Made by a program: the position numbers and the translations under genes. The notes beneath the pieces were generated by a model. It ran no database searches. It worked only from the letters and a program-made list of their open reading frames with translations, and had not been told where the DNA came from. From the NCBI GenBank assembly GCA_963749715.1, contig CAVVNR010000003.1, positions 62,001-126,000 of the forward strand: DNA of 64,000 nt, given 5' to 3'. The DNA comes from Roseiarcus sp963749715 (GTDB lineage Bacteria; Pseudomonadota; Alphaproteobacteria; Rhizobiales; Beijerinckiaceae). Shown here in pieces: positions 8,585 to 17,822 of the stretch (position 1 is the first letter of the stretch; every line of letters starts with the position of its first letter).

Positions 8585-9946
8585 TTACAAACCGACCGCT
8601 TCTAGCCCCCCGGCTTGCCGGTGCGCGACCGCCTCCTCGTCGAAACCGGCGATCGCATCCTCGTACATGCGATGAAAGTTGAGCCGAGCGCCGAGGCGCA
8701 GGAACGCGCCGCCGAGGCCGATCGTCGCCCGTTCGAGAAACACGAACTCGCGCGGCACCCGCAGGCCCCCGCCCTCCGCCTTCAACGCCCGCATGACCTG
8801 GCCGATCTCGCGGCGCCCATATTCCGACGGCTTGACGCCATCGGCGACGCTGCGCACGCGATCGTCGAGAATGGGGCCGCACATAAATCGCGCCCAGATG
8901 GTCATCGCCTCAGTCGTCCCGGGCGTGAGCCTCGGGAAGCCCCACATCGCGTAAGCCTCAGCGATTCGCCCCATGTCGTTCGCCTTGAACGCCCGATAGA
9001 GCTCGACGACGCCGAAGACGAACCGCGGCGGGAAAATGCGCACGCAGCCATAGTCGAACAGGTTGACGCCGTCGACGCCGCGCTTCGCGCCCTCGCCCGA
9101 CGCGGCGACCGTATAATTGCCGAGATGCGGGTCGCCGTGGATGACGCCGTAGCGCAGGAACGGGCGCCACCAAGCGTTGAACAAGCCGACGGCGATGGCG
9201 TCGCGCGCCTCCTGGGAAGCGGTCTCGAAGGCGACAAGCGGCTCGCCGTCGAGCCATTGCAGCGTAAGAAGGCGCCGCGTCGACAGGCTCTCCTCGACGC
9301 GGGGCACGCGCACGAACGGCCGGTCGGCGAGCATGACGCGATAGAGCCGGGCGATCTTGGCTTCGCGCTGGTAATCGAGCTCCTCGCGCACCCGCTCCCT
9401 GATCTCGCGCGCGATCTCGCGGGTGTCGATCGCCGCGCCGGCGCGGCGGTGAAGCGAGAACAGGAGGTCTAGGTTCGAGAGGTCGGTCGCAACCGCCGAG
9501 GCCATGTCGGGATATTGGAGCTTGCAGGCGAGCCGCTCGCCGCCCAGGCTTGTCGCTCGATGGACCTGGCCGAGCGAGGCGGCGGCGGCGGGCTTGAAGT
9601 CGAAATCGGCGAAGCGCTCGCGCCAGTTCGGCCCGAGTTCGGCCTGCATGCGCCGGCGCACGAAGGCCGCGCCCATCGGCGGCGCCTGCGACTGGAGCCG
9701 CATCAGTTCGGCGGCGAAGTCGGTGGGCAGCGCATCGGGGATCGTCGACAGCATCTGCGCGACTTTCATCAATGGGCCCTTCATCGAGCCCAATGCCTGA
9801 GCGAGCGCCTTGGCGTCCGTTTGACGCCCGCCCCCGCGCAGCCGGTTCACGCCGACCCGCGCCGCGAGCGCGCCGGCGTTGACGCCAAGGCGTGCATATC
9901 TGGTAGCCCGCGCGCTCAGGCGATTGGCTTCGTTGTCGGTTGTCAC
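8585..9946 (-). CDS. ABC1/UbiB-family atypical kinase
   Basis: Protein-kinase-like protein of the ABC1/ADCK/UbiB family, which in characterised members supports ubiquinone synthesis or lipid metabolism; substrate here unknown. 453 residues. Family marks are KVAQ in MKGPLMKVAQMLS (the KxGQ motif with Ala for Gly), the Ala-rich loop AAAASLGQVHRA, the lysine in ACKLQYPD, the catalytic-loop VIHGDPHLGN and a DYG in place of DFG. It lacks an obvious C-terminal membrane anchor, unlike UbiB itself. It lies 37 bases after the oligopeptidase gene on the same strand and is probably cotranscribed with it. Confidence 0.9.
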   Translation of the reverse strand: MTTDNEANRLSARATRYARLGVNAGALAARVGVNRLRGGGRQTDAKALAQALGSMKGPLMKVAQMLSTIPDALPTDFAAELMRLQSQAPPMGAAFVRRRMQAELGPNWRERFADFDFKPAAAASLGQVHRATSLGGERLACKLQYPDMASAVATDLSNLDLLFSLHRRAGAAIDTREIAREIRERVREELDYQREAKIARLYRVMLADRPFVRVPRVEESLSTRRLLTLQWLDGEPLVAFETASQEARDAIAVGLFNAWWRPFLRYGVIHGDPHLGNYTVAASGEGAKRGVDGVNLFDYGCVRIFPPRFVFGVVELYRAFKANDMGRIAEAYAMWGFPRLTPGTTEAMTIWARFMCGPILDDRVRSVADGVKPSEYGRREIGQVMRALKAEGGGLRVPREFVFLERATIGLGGAFLRLGARLNFHRMYEDAIAGFDEEAVAHRQAGGLEAVGL

Positions 9947-9983
9947 GCGGTTGGCCTCCGCGGCCTTGTGCCGCAGCCGGTTC

Positions 9984-11820
9984 TCACCCCATCGCCTCGA
10001 GTTCGTCGATCATCCGCTCGATCACCGAAAGGCCGATCTTCCAGAAGCCGGGATCCTTTGCGGCCAGCCCGAAGGGCGCGAGCAGCTCGGAATAGGACTT
10101 CGAGCCGCCCGCAGTGAGCATCGCCAGATACCGGTCGGCGAACCCTTCCGGCGCGCGCTCGTAGAGGCCGTAGAGCGAATTCACCAGGCAATCGCCGAAC
10201 GCATAGGCATAGACGTAGAACGGCGAATGAATGAAGTGACCGATATAGGCCCAATAGGTCTCGTAGCCTTGTCTGAGTTCGATCGCCGGACCGAGGCTTT
10301 CGGCCTGCACGCTCATCCACAACTCGCTGATCCGCTCGGCCGTCAGTTCGCCGTTGCGACGCTCAATATGGACGAGCCGCTCGAATTTATAGAACGCGAT
10401 CTGGCGGACCACGGTGTTGAGCATGTCCTCGACCTTGGCCGCCAGCATCGACTTGCGCTCGGCGGCGTCCTTGGTCTCGGCGAGCATCGAGCGGAAGGTC
10501 AGCATTTCGCCAAACACCGAGGCCGTTTCGGCGAGCGTCAGCGGCGTCGGCGCCATGAGCGCGCCATTGATGTTGGCCAGCACCTGATGGACGCCGTGAC
10601 CGAGCTCGTGCGCGAGCGTCGTGACGTCGCGCGTCTTGCCGAGATAGTTGACGAGAATATAGGGATGGGCCGACGGCGTGGTCGGATGCGAGAATGCGCC
10701 CGGGGCCTTGCCCGGCCTCACCGGCGCGTCGATCCAGCGCTCGTCGAAGAAACGCCGGGCGATATCGGCCATCCGCGGGGAAAACGCGCCATAGGCGCCG
10801 AGCACGGTGTCGCGAGCCGCCTCCCATCGGTAGACCCGCCGCGGGGCGTTCGGCAGCGGAGCGTTGCGGTCCCAGTGGTCGAGACGCGCCTTGCCGAACC
10901 AGCGGGCCTTGAGCGCATAGTAGCGATGCGAGAGGCGCGGATAGGCGTCGGTCACCGCCTTAACCAGCGCATCGACCACCTCGCGCTCGACCCGATTGGC
11001 GAGGTGGCGCGAATCCGCGACGTCGGCGAATTTGCGCCAGCGATCGGAGATTTCCTTGTCTTTGGCGAGCGTGCTGGTGATGAGCGCGAACAGGCGCTGG
11101 TTGGCGCCCAGCGTCGCCGCGAGGGCGTTGGCCGCGGCTTCACGCTTCTTCTCGTCGGGATCCTGCAACTTGCCGAGCAGCGGCTCGAGCGTGAGGCTTT
11201 CGCCCTCGAAGTCGAACCTGAGCGCCGACACCGTATCGTCAAACAGCCGGTTCCAGGCGGCGGCGCCGCTGACGGACTTTTCCAGGAACAGCCGCTCGAG
11301 GTCGTCGGGGAGCTGATGCGGCTTCTCCTTGCGGATATCCTCGAGCCAGGGACGGTAATGCCCAAGCGCCGGCGCGGCCATCGCCGCTTCGAGCCTCTTA
11401 TCGTCGATGCGATTGAGCTCGAGTTCGAAGAACAGGAGATCGCCGGCCAGCGCCGTCACCCGTTCGTGCGCGTCGCCGTAGAACTTCGCGCGGCCGGCGT
11501 CGCTGACGTCGGAGGCATAGAGCAGCGACGCATAGGCGATCACGCGCCCGGTCAAATCCTGCATCAACTCGTATTTCCTGACCGCCGTGGCCAAGCGGCT
11601 CGCCCGCATCCGGCCGGCCGGCCAATTCGCCAAGTTTGCCGCGGTAGGCCTCAGCGAACAGCTTCGCTTCCCGCTCGGCGCGCTCGAGATCGGCGGCGAA
11701 GCGCGGCGAATCCATGCCTTCGTAAAGATCCTCGAGCCGCCACTCGGGCAATCGTCCGAGATCCGTCGATGCGGGCGACGGCGCGAGCGCGGCGTCGAGG
11801 GAATGGAACGGCAAGCTCAT
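9984..11820 (-). CDS. M3-family oligoendopeptidase, frameshifted
   Basis: Zinc metallopeptidase of the M3 (PepF/oligoendopeptidase) family, cleaving cytoplasmic oligopeptides. The catalytic motif is HELGH in LAHELGHGVHQ around residue 400, followed by FGEMLTFRSML. The N-terminal part (from ATG 11820: MSLPFHSLDAAL..., LPEWRLEDLYEGMD) and the rest are in different frames. The break lies at a CCGG repeat, 3.5 copies at 11610-11623; removing one 4-base unit gives ELAGRMRASRLATAVRKYE and a single reading frame of 610 codons, the normal size for the family. It is either a slippage mutation or an assembly error. Confidence 0.9.
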
Positions 11821-11990
11821 CGACCAGGGCCCTTTAAGCTGTTGCTAACGCTTCTGCGGTTGCTACGCGCCGACAAAGCGGCGCTTTTGCGGAGAGGGCG
11901 CGTCGGAACGGGACGGCATTAACATCGCATTTACCGTGATGTCAGAGTGTGGCGCAATGCGCGGCTCGCACAGCCGCCCCCGGGACGACG

Positions 11991-13478
11991 ATGGCCGCTC
12001 TCATACTCGTTGTTGATGACGATCCCATTCAGCGCCGCCTGCTCGAGGCGATGGCCAAACGATTTGGCTATGAGGTCGAAACCTTTGAGTCGGGCGAAGC
12101 GGCGCTCGCGCGTCTTGAGGCCGGCGAAAAGCCGCCGGTCAATCTCCTCATTCTCGACTTGGTGATGCCCGATCTCGACGGCATGGGCGTGCTCGCGCGC
12201 ATGCGCCAGCGCGACATTGCGGTTCCCGCGATCGTGCAGACCGCGCACGGCTCGATCGAAGCCGTCATTTCCGCCATGCGCGCGGGCGCGAGCGATTTCG
12301 TGGTCAAGCCGGTCGGCGCCGAGCGTCTTCAGGTGTCGATTCGCAATGCGCTGCGGGTCGATGCGCTCGAGGACGAATTGCGCCGGGCGACGCGGCGCAA
12401 CGCCGGCGAGCTCAGCTTCCGCGACATCGTCACCCGCGCGGAATCGATGGCGCGCACCGTCCGCCTCGCTGAGCGCGCCGCCAAATCGAACATTCCGGTG
12501 CTGATCGAGGGCGAATCCGGCGTCGGCAAGGAACTGATGGCGCGCGCAATTCAAGGCGGCTCCGAACGGCGGGGCAAGCCGTTCGTCATCGTCAATTGCG
12601 GCGCGCTGCCGGAGACGCTGGTCGAATCAATCCTGTTCGGGCACGAGAAGGGCTCATTCACCGGCGCTATCGACAAGCATGCCGGGAAATTCGCCGAGGC
12701 GAACGGCGGCACGCTGTTTCTTGACGAGATCGGCGAATTGTCGCCCGAGGCTCAAGTCAAGCTCCTGCGCGCGCTCCAGGAAGGCGAGATCGACCCGGTC
12801 GGCTCGCGGCGGCCGGTCAAGGTCGATTTCCGCCTGGTGTCGGCGACCAATCAGGATCTGATCGAACTGGTCAAAGCCGGGCGCTTCCGCGAGGATCTTT
12901 TCTATCGCCTGAACGTGTTCCCGATCTCCATTCCGCCCTTGCGCGCCCGCATCTGCGACGTGCCGGATCTGGCGATGCGGTTTCTCGCCCGTTTCTGCGT
13001 CGAGGAGGGCAAGCGCATCCGCGGGCTCGACAGGGACGCGCTCGCGCTTCTGACCGCCTACGATTGGCCGGGCAACGTGAGGCAGCTCGAGAACGCGGTG
13101 TTTCGCGCCGTGGTGCTGGCCGACGGCGACGAACTGACGACCGCCGAGTTTCCGCAGATCGCGGCGCAGGTGGAGGGCTACGAGGTGCGCATTCCCCCCG
13201 CCCCGCCGCCGATCGCCGTCGACCCCGCGGCCTCCATCGCTCTTCGGCCCGCGACCCTCGACCGCCACGACCCGCATTCCCTGAGGCTCATCAACGACAG
13301 CGGCGACGTGCGGATGCTGGAGGAGATCGAGACCGAGGCCATCCGGTTCGCGCTCGCCCACTACCGCGGGCAGATGTCGCAGATGGCGCGCAAGCTCGGC
13401 ATCGGACGCTCGACGCTCTATCGCAAGATGAAGGACATCGGAATCGCTGATGACATGCTCGGCGACGCTGCGGCATAA
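11991..13478 (+). CDS. Sigma-54-dependent response regulator, NtrC type
   Basis: Two-component regulator that activates RNA polymerase sigma-54. Domains in order: receiver (DDD at residues 9-11, phospho-acceptor Asp56), AAA+ ATPase (Walker A GESGVGKE, Walker B GGTLFLDEIGE, sigma-54-contact loop GSFTGA where GAFTGA is usual, ATNQDL sensor) and a C-terminal Fis-type HTH (MARKLGIGRSTLYRKMKDIG). About 495 residues. I chose ATG 11991, which gives a canonical receiver start; a GTG at 11949 would add 14 unlikely residues. No histidine kinase is adjacent. It is divergent from the oligopeptidase gene and followed by two cell-wall genes. Confidence 0.93.
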   Translation: MAALILVVDDDPIQRRLLEAMAKRFGYEVETFESGEAALARLEAGEKPPVNLLILDLVMPDLDGMGVLARMRQRDIAVPAIVQTAHGSIEAVISAMRAGASDFVVKPVGAERLQVSIRNALRVDALEDELRRATRRNAGELSFRDIVTRAESMARTVRLAERAAKSNIPVLIEGESGVGKELMARAIQGGSERRGKPFVIVNCGALPETLVESILFGHEKGSFTGAIDKHAGKFAEANGGTLFLDEIGELSPEAQVKLLRALQEGEIDPVGSRRPVKVDFRLVSATNQDLIELVKAGRFREDLFYRLNVFPISIPPLRARICDVPDLAMRFLARFCVEEGKRIRGLDRDALALLTAYDWPGNVRQLENAVFRAVVLADGDELTTAEFPQIAAQVEGYEVRIPPAPPPIAVDPAASIALRPATLDRHDPHSLRLINDSGDVRMLEEIETEAIRFALAHYRGQMSQMARKLGIGRSTLYRKMKDIGIADDMLGDAAA

Positions 13479-13582
13479 TGCGAGCGAAGCGTTGGCGGGC
13501 GTCGATCGGAAACACCGTTGCGTCGAACCGGCTTGAGCGTCAGGCTCCGGCGCGCGGCGCGCCCGGCTTGGCGGAGCGGACC

Positions 13583-15329
13583 ATGAGCGCGTTCGGGCGC
13601 AGAGACAGGCTGAGCTTGCCGCTGCTGCGAGCCGCCGGCGCCGTCGCGGCCGCGCTGGCCGCATGCCATGCCTGCGCGGGCGGCCCGGCGATTGCCAGAC
13701 CCTCCCCGGCCATTGCGCCGCTCCTCTCGCCCGAAGCGCCGCCGCGTTTCGGCGACATCGCGCCGAGCCCGTTGCTTTCGCTGTTCAACGCGGCGCGCGG
13801 CGGGGGAAGCGGCGGGTCGAGCCTTGGCCCGTTCGCCAATTCGAAGTTCGAAATCGCGCCGGCGGTTGAAATCGCCGCCGCGCCCTCCACCGCGCCAAAC
13901 CCGCCGGGCGCTTGGCCGCCGGCGGATTCGGAACCCCCCGCTCCCCCGCCATTGTCGCCGACGCAGAGCGCGATCAAATCGGCGACGGAGCGGCTTGTTG
14001 CGCTTAGCGGTCAGCCAAACCCGCTCGGCGCGGGCGACTGGCGCGCCGCGCGCGCGGCGATCGCGGCTTTCTACGCGGCGCGTGGCTACGAGCCGGTGTG
14101 GGTCGGCAAGGCTGGGCTAACCCAGGCCGGGCGCGCCGCGCTCGCACAGCTAGGACGCGCCAGCGACGACGGCCTCACGCTCTCAGGCTTCACGCCGCCG
14201 CGAGAGATCGGCGCGGGCCTGGCCCCCGACGCCCTCGCCGAAGCCGAGACGGCCATCGCCTCGGAGGTGGTGATCTACGCCGAGCAGGCGACGGGCGCGC
14301 GAGTCGCGCCGTCGCGCATTTCTCCGCTGATCGCCGCAACGCCGAGTGTCGCCGATCCGGGCGCGGCGCTCGCCGAGACCGCCGCCGCGGCCGATCCCGC
14401 TCAGCGGCTCGCCGACTTCAACCCGCCGCAGAAGGGCTACCGCGATCTGCGCGAAGAATGGAAGCGGCTGATCGACGCCCCGCCGGGCGCGAGAGGACCC
14501 GCCGCGGACCTCGGCGTCGAGCCGCAACCGGGCGAGGCCCCCTGGCGGACGAAACGGCCTGCCGCCGGGCGCATCCATACCGCCTCGGCCGACGCCGCCT
14601 TCGCGTTCGGTTCGCTTGCGCGCCAGCGGGCGGCGATCCTCGCCAACATGGAAATGTGGCGCTGGGAGCCGCGCGACATGGGCGAGCGACGGATCGAGGT
14701 CAACGTTCCGGACTTCTCGCTCGCGCTTATGGAGGGCGATACGGTCGTCCACGAGGCGCGCGTCATCGTCGGCAAAGCGGAGACGCCGACGCCGATCTTC
14801 TCCAACGTCGATGCGCTATGTGCTGATCAATCCGTCGTGGCAGGTGCCCAATTCGATCATCAAGAAAGAGATGATGGCGAAGCTCGGCTCCCTGAGCCGC
14901 CGCGGCTACGAGGTGAAAACCGTCGGCGGACGGCTGACCGTGCGCCAGCTACCGGGCGAGGACAACGCGCTCGGGCGCATCGCCTTCATGTTTCCCAACG
15001 ACCACGCGGTCTACCTGCACGACACGCCGGCACGCGAGCTGTTCGACGAGGAGTCGCGCGCCTTGAGCCACGGCTGCATTCGGGTCGAAGACCCTCTGAG
15101 CCTGGCGGAGCTGGTTCTCGGCGGAGAAACGAGCAAATGGGCGGCGCCGCGAATCGAGGCGGCGATTGGGGGACCGGAACGAACCGTCTTCCTGCCCCGC
15201 CCGCTGCCCATCCACATCGAGTACTTCACTGAATTCGTTGATGAATTCGGCGAGCTAAAGGAGCGGCCGGACGTCTACGGGCTGACCCGCAAGGTTGAGG
15301 GCATACTCGCTCAGGCAAGTCAAGATTGA
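13583..15329 (+). CDS. L,D-transpeptidase (YcbB/LdtD type), frameshifted
   Basis: Periplasmic peptidoglycan L,D-transpeptidase making 3-3 crosslinks. ATG 13583, preceded by GGAG, opens a signal peptide (LLRAAGAVAAALAACHACAGG), a Pro/Ala-rich linker, a scaffold region (FYAARGYEPVWVGKAGLT near residue 175) and the YkuD catalytic domain with ALSHGCIRVEDP, where Cys is the nucleophile, near residue 495. The frame breaks between 14801 and 14811: the upstream frame ends its homology at TPTPIFSN and the downstream frame resumes at MRYVLINPSWQVPNSIIKKE. Dropping one base there gives about 581 residues. The downstream neighbour DUF882 is also a murein enzyme. Confidence 0.9.
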
Positions 15330-15379
15330 AAGGGCCGCAAGATCGGGCTATAGCCTTGGTAAATCGCTTTTTGCCTAAC

Positions 15380-15397
15380 TGTGACGTCATCGTCACA
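15380..15397. promoter_or_regulatory. Symmetrical TGTGACG-N4-CGTCACA operator-like site
   Basis: TGTGACGTCATCGTCACA is a perfect 18-base inverted repeat located about 180 bases before the DUF882 start. It resembles a CRP/FNR-family half-site pair (TGTGA...TCACA) but the spacer is 8 instead of 6 bases. Regulator unknown. Confidence 0.45.
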
Positions 15398-15577
15398 ATG
15401 CGAGGGTCCGAACACAGCGCGCCAGGGACGCGCGCTCGGCAGGTCGCGTAGGAGCCGGCGGGGAGAGAAGCCGGCCAAAGCGTATGCGTACGGAACGGAA
15501 AGGCACAGTCCGCCGGCTTCGCCGCCGGCGGCGCCGTGTTGGGGAAGGATGGTTTGTTGGCGGGTTTCAAGGTGACC

Positions 15578-17245
15578 ATGAGCGTTGGCTGCTGCGGGGC
15601 GGCGGCGCAGGTGGCGGTGGCGGCGGCATTCATTGCAGCCTGGCTCATCCCGAATTCGACCGAATCGGCGGTCGCCAACGGCGACACGCGCACCATCGTC
15701 CTGTCGAACCAGCACACCAACGAGTCCGGCTCGTTCACTTTCATGGTCAACGGCGTCTATGACCCCTCGGCGCTCGACAAGCTGAACTGGTTCATGCGCG
15801 ACTGGCGGCTCGACGAGCCGACGAAGATGGACCCGCACCTGTTCGACATCGTCTGGGAGGTCTATCGCGAATCGGGGTCGACGCAGCCGATCGACGTTCT
15901 GTCCGCGTACCGATCGCCGCAAACCAATGCGATGCTGCGCCGGCGCTCGCGCCAGGTCGCCGAACACTCGCAGCACATGGAAGGCAAGGCGATCGACGCC
16001 CATTTCATCGACGTGGGCACCGGGCGCATCCGCGACATCGCCATGCGCATGCAGTCGGGCGGCGTCGGTTTCTACCCGACGGGCATCACGCCTTGGGTTC
16101 ATATCGACAGCGGCTCAGTCCGCTATTGGCCGCGCATGAGCCGGGACTCGCTGACGCGGCTGTTCCCTGACGGAAAGACGGTGTTCATCCCCGCCGACGG
16201 GCAGCCGATGCCCGGCTATGAACTGGCCCGGGCGGAGATCGAAGCCCGCGGCGGCCAGGTGCAAGTGGCGGGCGGCGGTCTCTTCTCCTGGCTGTTCGGC
16301 GCGCGCGGCGGCGGCGCGGACGACGCGGAGGAGGAAGGCGGCCAGGAGGCGGCGACAGGGATTGCGCGCGGCGGCCGGAATGGCGGGAGCGGCGGCGGCG
16401 CCGCCGAGCCGCAGGTTCAGATCGCGGACGCCGGGCCGGAAGCAGTCGCAAAGGCGAAGCGTCATCTGCCGACCGGCCCCGCCTACGCGAGCCCCGCCGA
16501 ACCGGCGCTGGCGCCCGCCAAGTCGCAGGATCTCGACACCGGGCCGGAAGCGGTCGCCACGGCCAAGCGCAACCTGCCGACCGGCCCGGCTTACGCCAGC
16601 GCCGCCGAGCCGGCGCGCCCGGTCAAACCGCAGGTGGTCGCGACGCTCGAGCAGCCCGAGGTCGCCAGCGACGCTTCGCCGATCCCCGCGCACGGGGCCT
16701 TCGGGGCGAAGTCGTTTGGGCCCCTGCCGCCGCGGCGGCCGGCCGACCTCGACATTGCGGCGGCGCTCGACGGCGCTCCCATGCCGCCGGCGCGTCCGGC
16801 CGAGTTGATCCTTGCCTCAACAATGGAACAAGGCGGCGGCGCCGTCCTGCCGCCAGCGCCGAACACCGGCGACGCGCCCGCGCGGCGCGGCCTCTTGCCC
16901 AAGGTCATCACCTCCGGAGTCGACAAAGCGCCGACCGGCGCGCTGGCGCTGGCCGAAGCGTCGACGGCGCAGAAGTTCGACGACAGCGCGCTCCTGGCGC
17001 GCGCCGCGGAACTGTCCGCGCCGCTGCCGCCGATGCCGATCCCCGTCGTCCGCCCGCGACCCCCCGCGCCGCAGACCGCCGCCGCTCCGTCCCAGCCGCA
17101 GACGCCCGCCGGGGGCGGGGTCGTTCATTCCGCGGCGCTTGCAGCGGAAGATCTCGCCCGACTGTTCGGCGGCCTGCCGTTCGACGCATTCAAGACCGCC
17201 ACGCCCGCCGCCGGCGATCCAGGCGATCTGCGTGGTTCGCAGTAG
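15578..17245 (+). CDS. DUF882 family murein peptidase (YcbK/M15-like)
   Basis: Exported protein of the DUF882/YcbK group, related to M15 zinc peptidases that cut peptidoglycan crosslinks. After a signal peptide, the domain runs to about residue 210 with FMRDWRLDEPTKMDP, VLSAYRSPQTNAMLRRRS, and the metal ligands in SQHMEGKAIDAHF and PWVHIDSGSVRYWPRM. The remaining 340 residues are a low-complexity Pro/Ala tail containing two near-identical segments (TGPEAVATAKRNLPTGPAYA type). Start 15578 has AAGGTGA upstream; a GTG at 15536 is an alternative. The last 60 bases are duplicated at 17699-17762. Confidence 0.88.
   Translation: MSVGCCGAAAQVAVAAAFIAAWLIPNSTESAVANGDTRTIVLSNQHTNESGSFTFMVNGVYDPSALDKLNWFMRDWRLDEPTKMDPHLFDIVWEVYRESGSTQPIDVLSAYRSPQTNAMLRRRSRQVAEHSQHMEGKAIDAHFIDVGTGRIRDIAMRMQSGGVGFYPTGITPWVHIDSGSVRYWPRMSRDSLTRLFPDGKTVFIPADGQPMPGYELARAEIEARGGQVQVAGGGLFSWLFGARGGGADDAEEEGGQEAATGIARGGRNGGSGGGAAEPQVQIADAGPEAVAKAKRHLPTGPAYASPAEPALAPAKSQDLDTGPEAVATAKRNLPTGPAYASAAEPARPVKPQVVATLEQPEVASDASPIPAHGAFGAKSFGPLPPRRPADLDIAAALDGAPMPPARPAELILASTMEQGGGAVLPPAPNTGDAPARRGLLPKVITSGVDKAPTGALALAEASTAQKFDDSALLARAAELSAPLPPMPIPVVRPRPPAPQTAAAPSQPQTPAGGGVVHSAALAAEDLARLFGGLPFDAFKTATPAAGDPGDLRGSQ
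16433..16625 (+). repeat. Internal tandem duplication in the DUF882 tail
   Basis: Two copies of a roughly 38-codon unit beginning AGPEAVAKAKRHLPTGPAYA and TGPEAVATAKRNLPTGPAYA lie in tandem in the Pro/Ala-rich tail. Likely a flexible linker expanded by unequal exchange. Confidence 0.7.
17127..17206. repeat. Direct repeat, copy 1 (end of the DUF882 gene)
   Basis: The 3' end of the DUF882 gene, coding LFGGLPFDAFKTATP, recurs imperfectly at 17683-17762 in the same orientation. The two copies bracket the SnoaL-like gene. Confidence 0.75.
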
Positions 17246-17293
17246 TCGTTCGACCCACTGAAGCAGGCGTTATATTCGAACTTCTCGGTTCTG

Positions 17294-17659
17294 CTATGAC
17301 GATGCTGAGTTGAGGAATACATAGAGCGCAGCGATCTTGTCGCCGCGCGCTATGATTACGTCCAGGCCAGTGTAATCGGGCTTCTCGCCGCGCGGACCGG
17401 ACCCCCACGCCAGACGGCCGGCGTTGTGTAGCGCCTGCGGCTCGCCGTGAGGCGTATACACGAATTGAGGGTGAGTCGCACGCAGGTCTCCCGCGAACTT
17501 GTCCAATGCATCGCGCCCGACGAAGACGCCGGGAGGCGCATCGAGAACGCAGTCATCGGTGTAGAGCTCCGCGATTGCCGCACGACGACGGACAGCGTCG
17601 CCTTCGCCGAAGACCTCCTCGAGGTTGCGGCTAAGCAACTTATGGATCCGGTCCGACAT
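17294..17659 (-). CDS. SnoaL-like/NTF2-fold protein
   Basis: A 121-residue protein of the NTF2-like superfamily, which includes SnoaL polyketide cyclases and many small uncharacterised enzymes. Starting at ATG 17659 (GGAG 11 bases upstream) it reads LLSRNLEEVFGEGDAVRRRAAI, ELYTDDCVLDAPPGVFVGRDAL and ends with GLDVIIARGDKIAALYVFLN, the usual layout of such proteins. Catalytic function cannot be deduced. It sits between two 80-bp direct repeats derived from the DUF882 tail, which suggests acquisition or rearrangement, and faces the DUF882 gene. Confidence 0.8.
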   Translation of the reverse strand: MSDRIHKLLSRNLEEVFGEGDAVRRRAAIAELYTDDCVLDAPPGVFVGRDALDKFAGDLRATHPQFVYTPHGEPQALHNAGRLAWGSGPRGEKPDYTGLDVIIARGDKIAALYVFLNSASS

Positions 17660-17682
17660 ACCGCGTCTCCGTTGCGTCATGA

Positions 17683-17762
17683 ATTCGTCGGCGCGGGAGC
17701 GGAAGATTCCGCCCCGATTGTTCGGCGGCCTGCCGTTCGGCGCGTTTAAGACCGCAGCGCCT
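17683..17762. repeat. Direct repeat, copy 2
   Basis: Imperfect copy of 17127-17206, coding LFGGLPFGAFKTAAP in the plus frame but not part of a gene. Lies just upstream of the SnoaL-like start. Confidence 0.75.
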
Positions 17763-17822
17763 CCGGCGCAAGCACAGGCCGCCTGCAACCCGGCCGGTGG
17801 GTGGTTCGCCGCCCAGCCCTTG

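Noticed and set aside
9879..11837. A 652-codon open frame on the plus strand
   Set aside because: Antisense to the M3 oligopeptidase gene; composition is repetitive and no domain is recognisable.
12650..12665. GSFTGA instead of GAFTGA as a loss-of-function mark in the sigma-54 activator
   Set aside because: The serine variant is tolerated in this family as far as I know, and all other ATPase motifs are intact; not listed as a finding.
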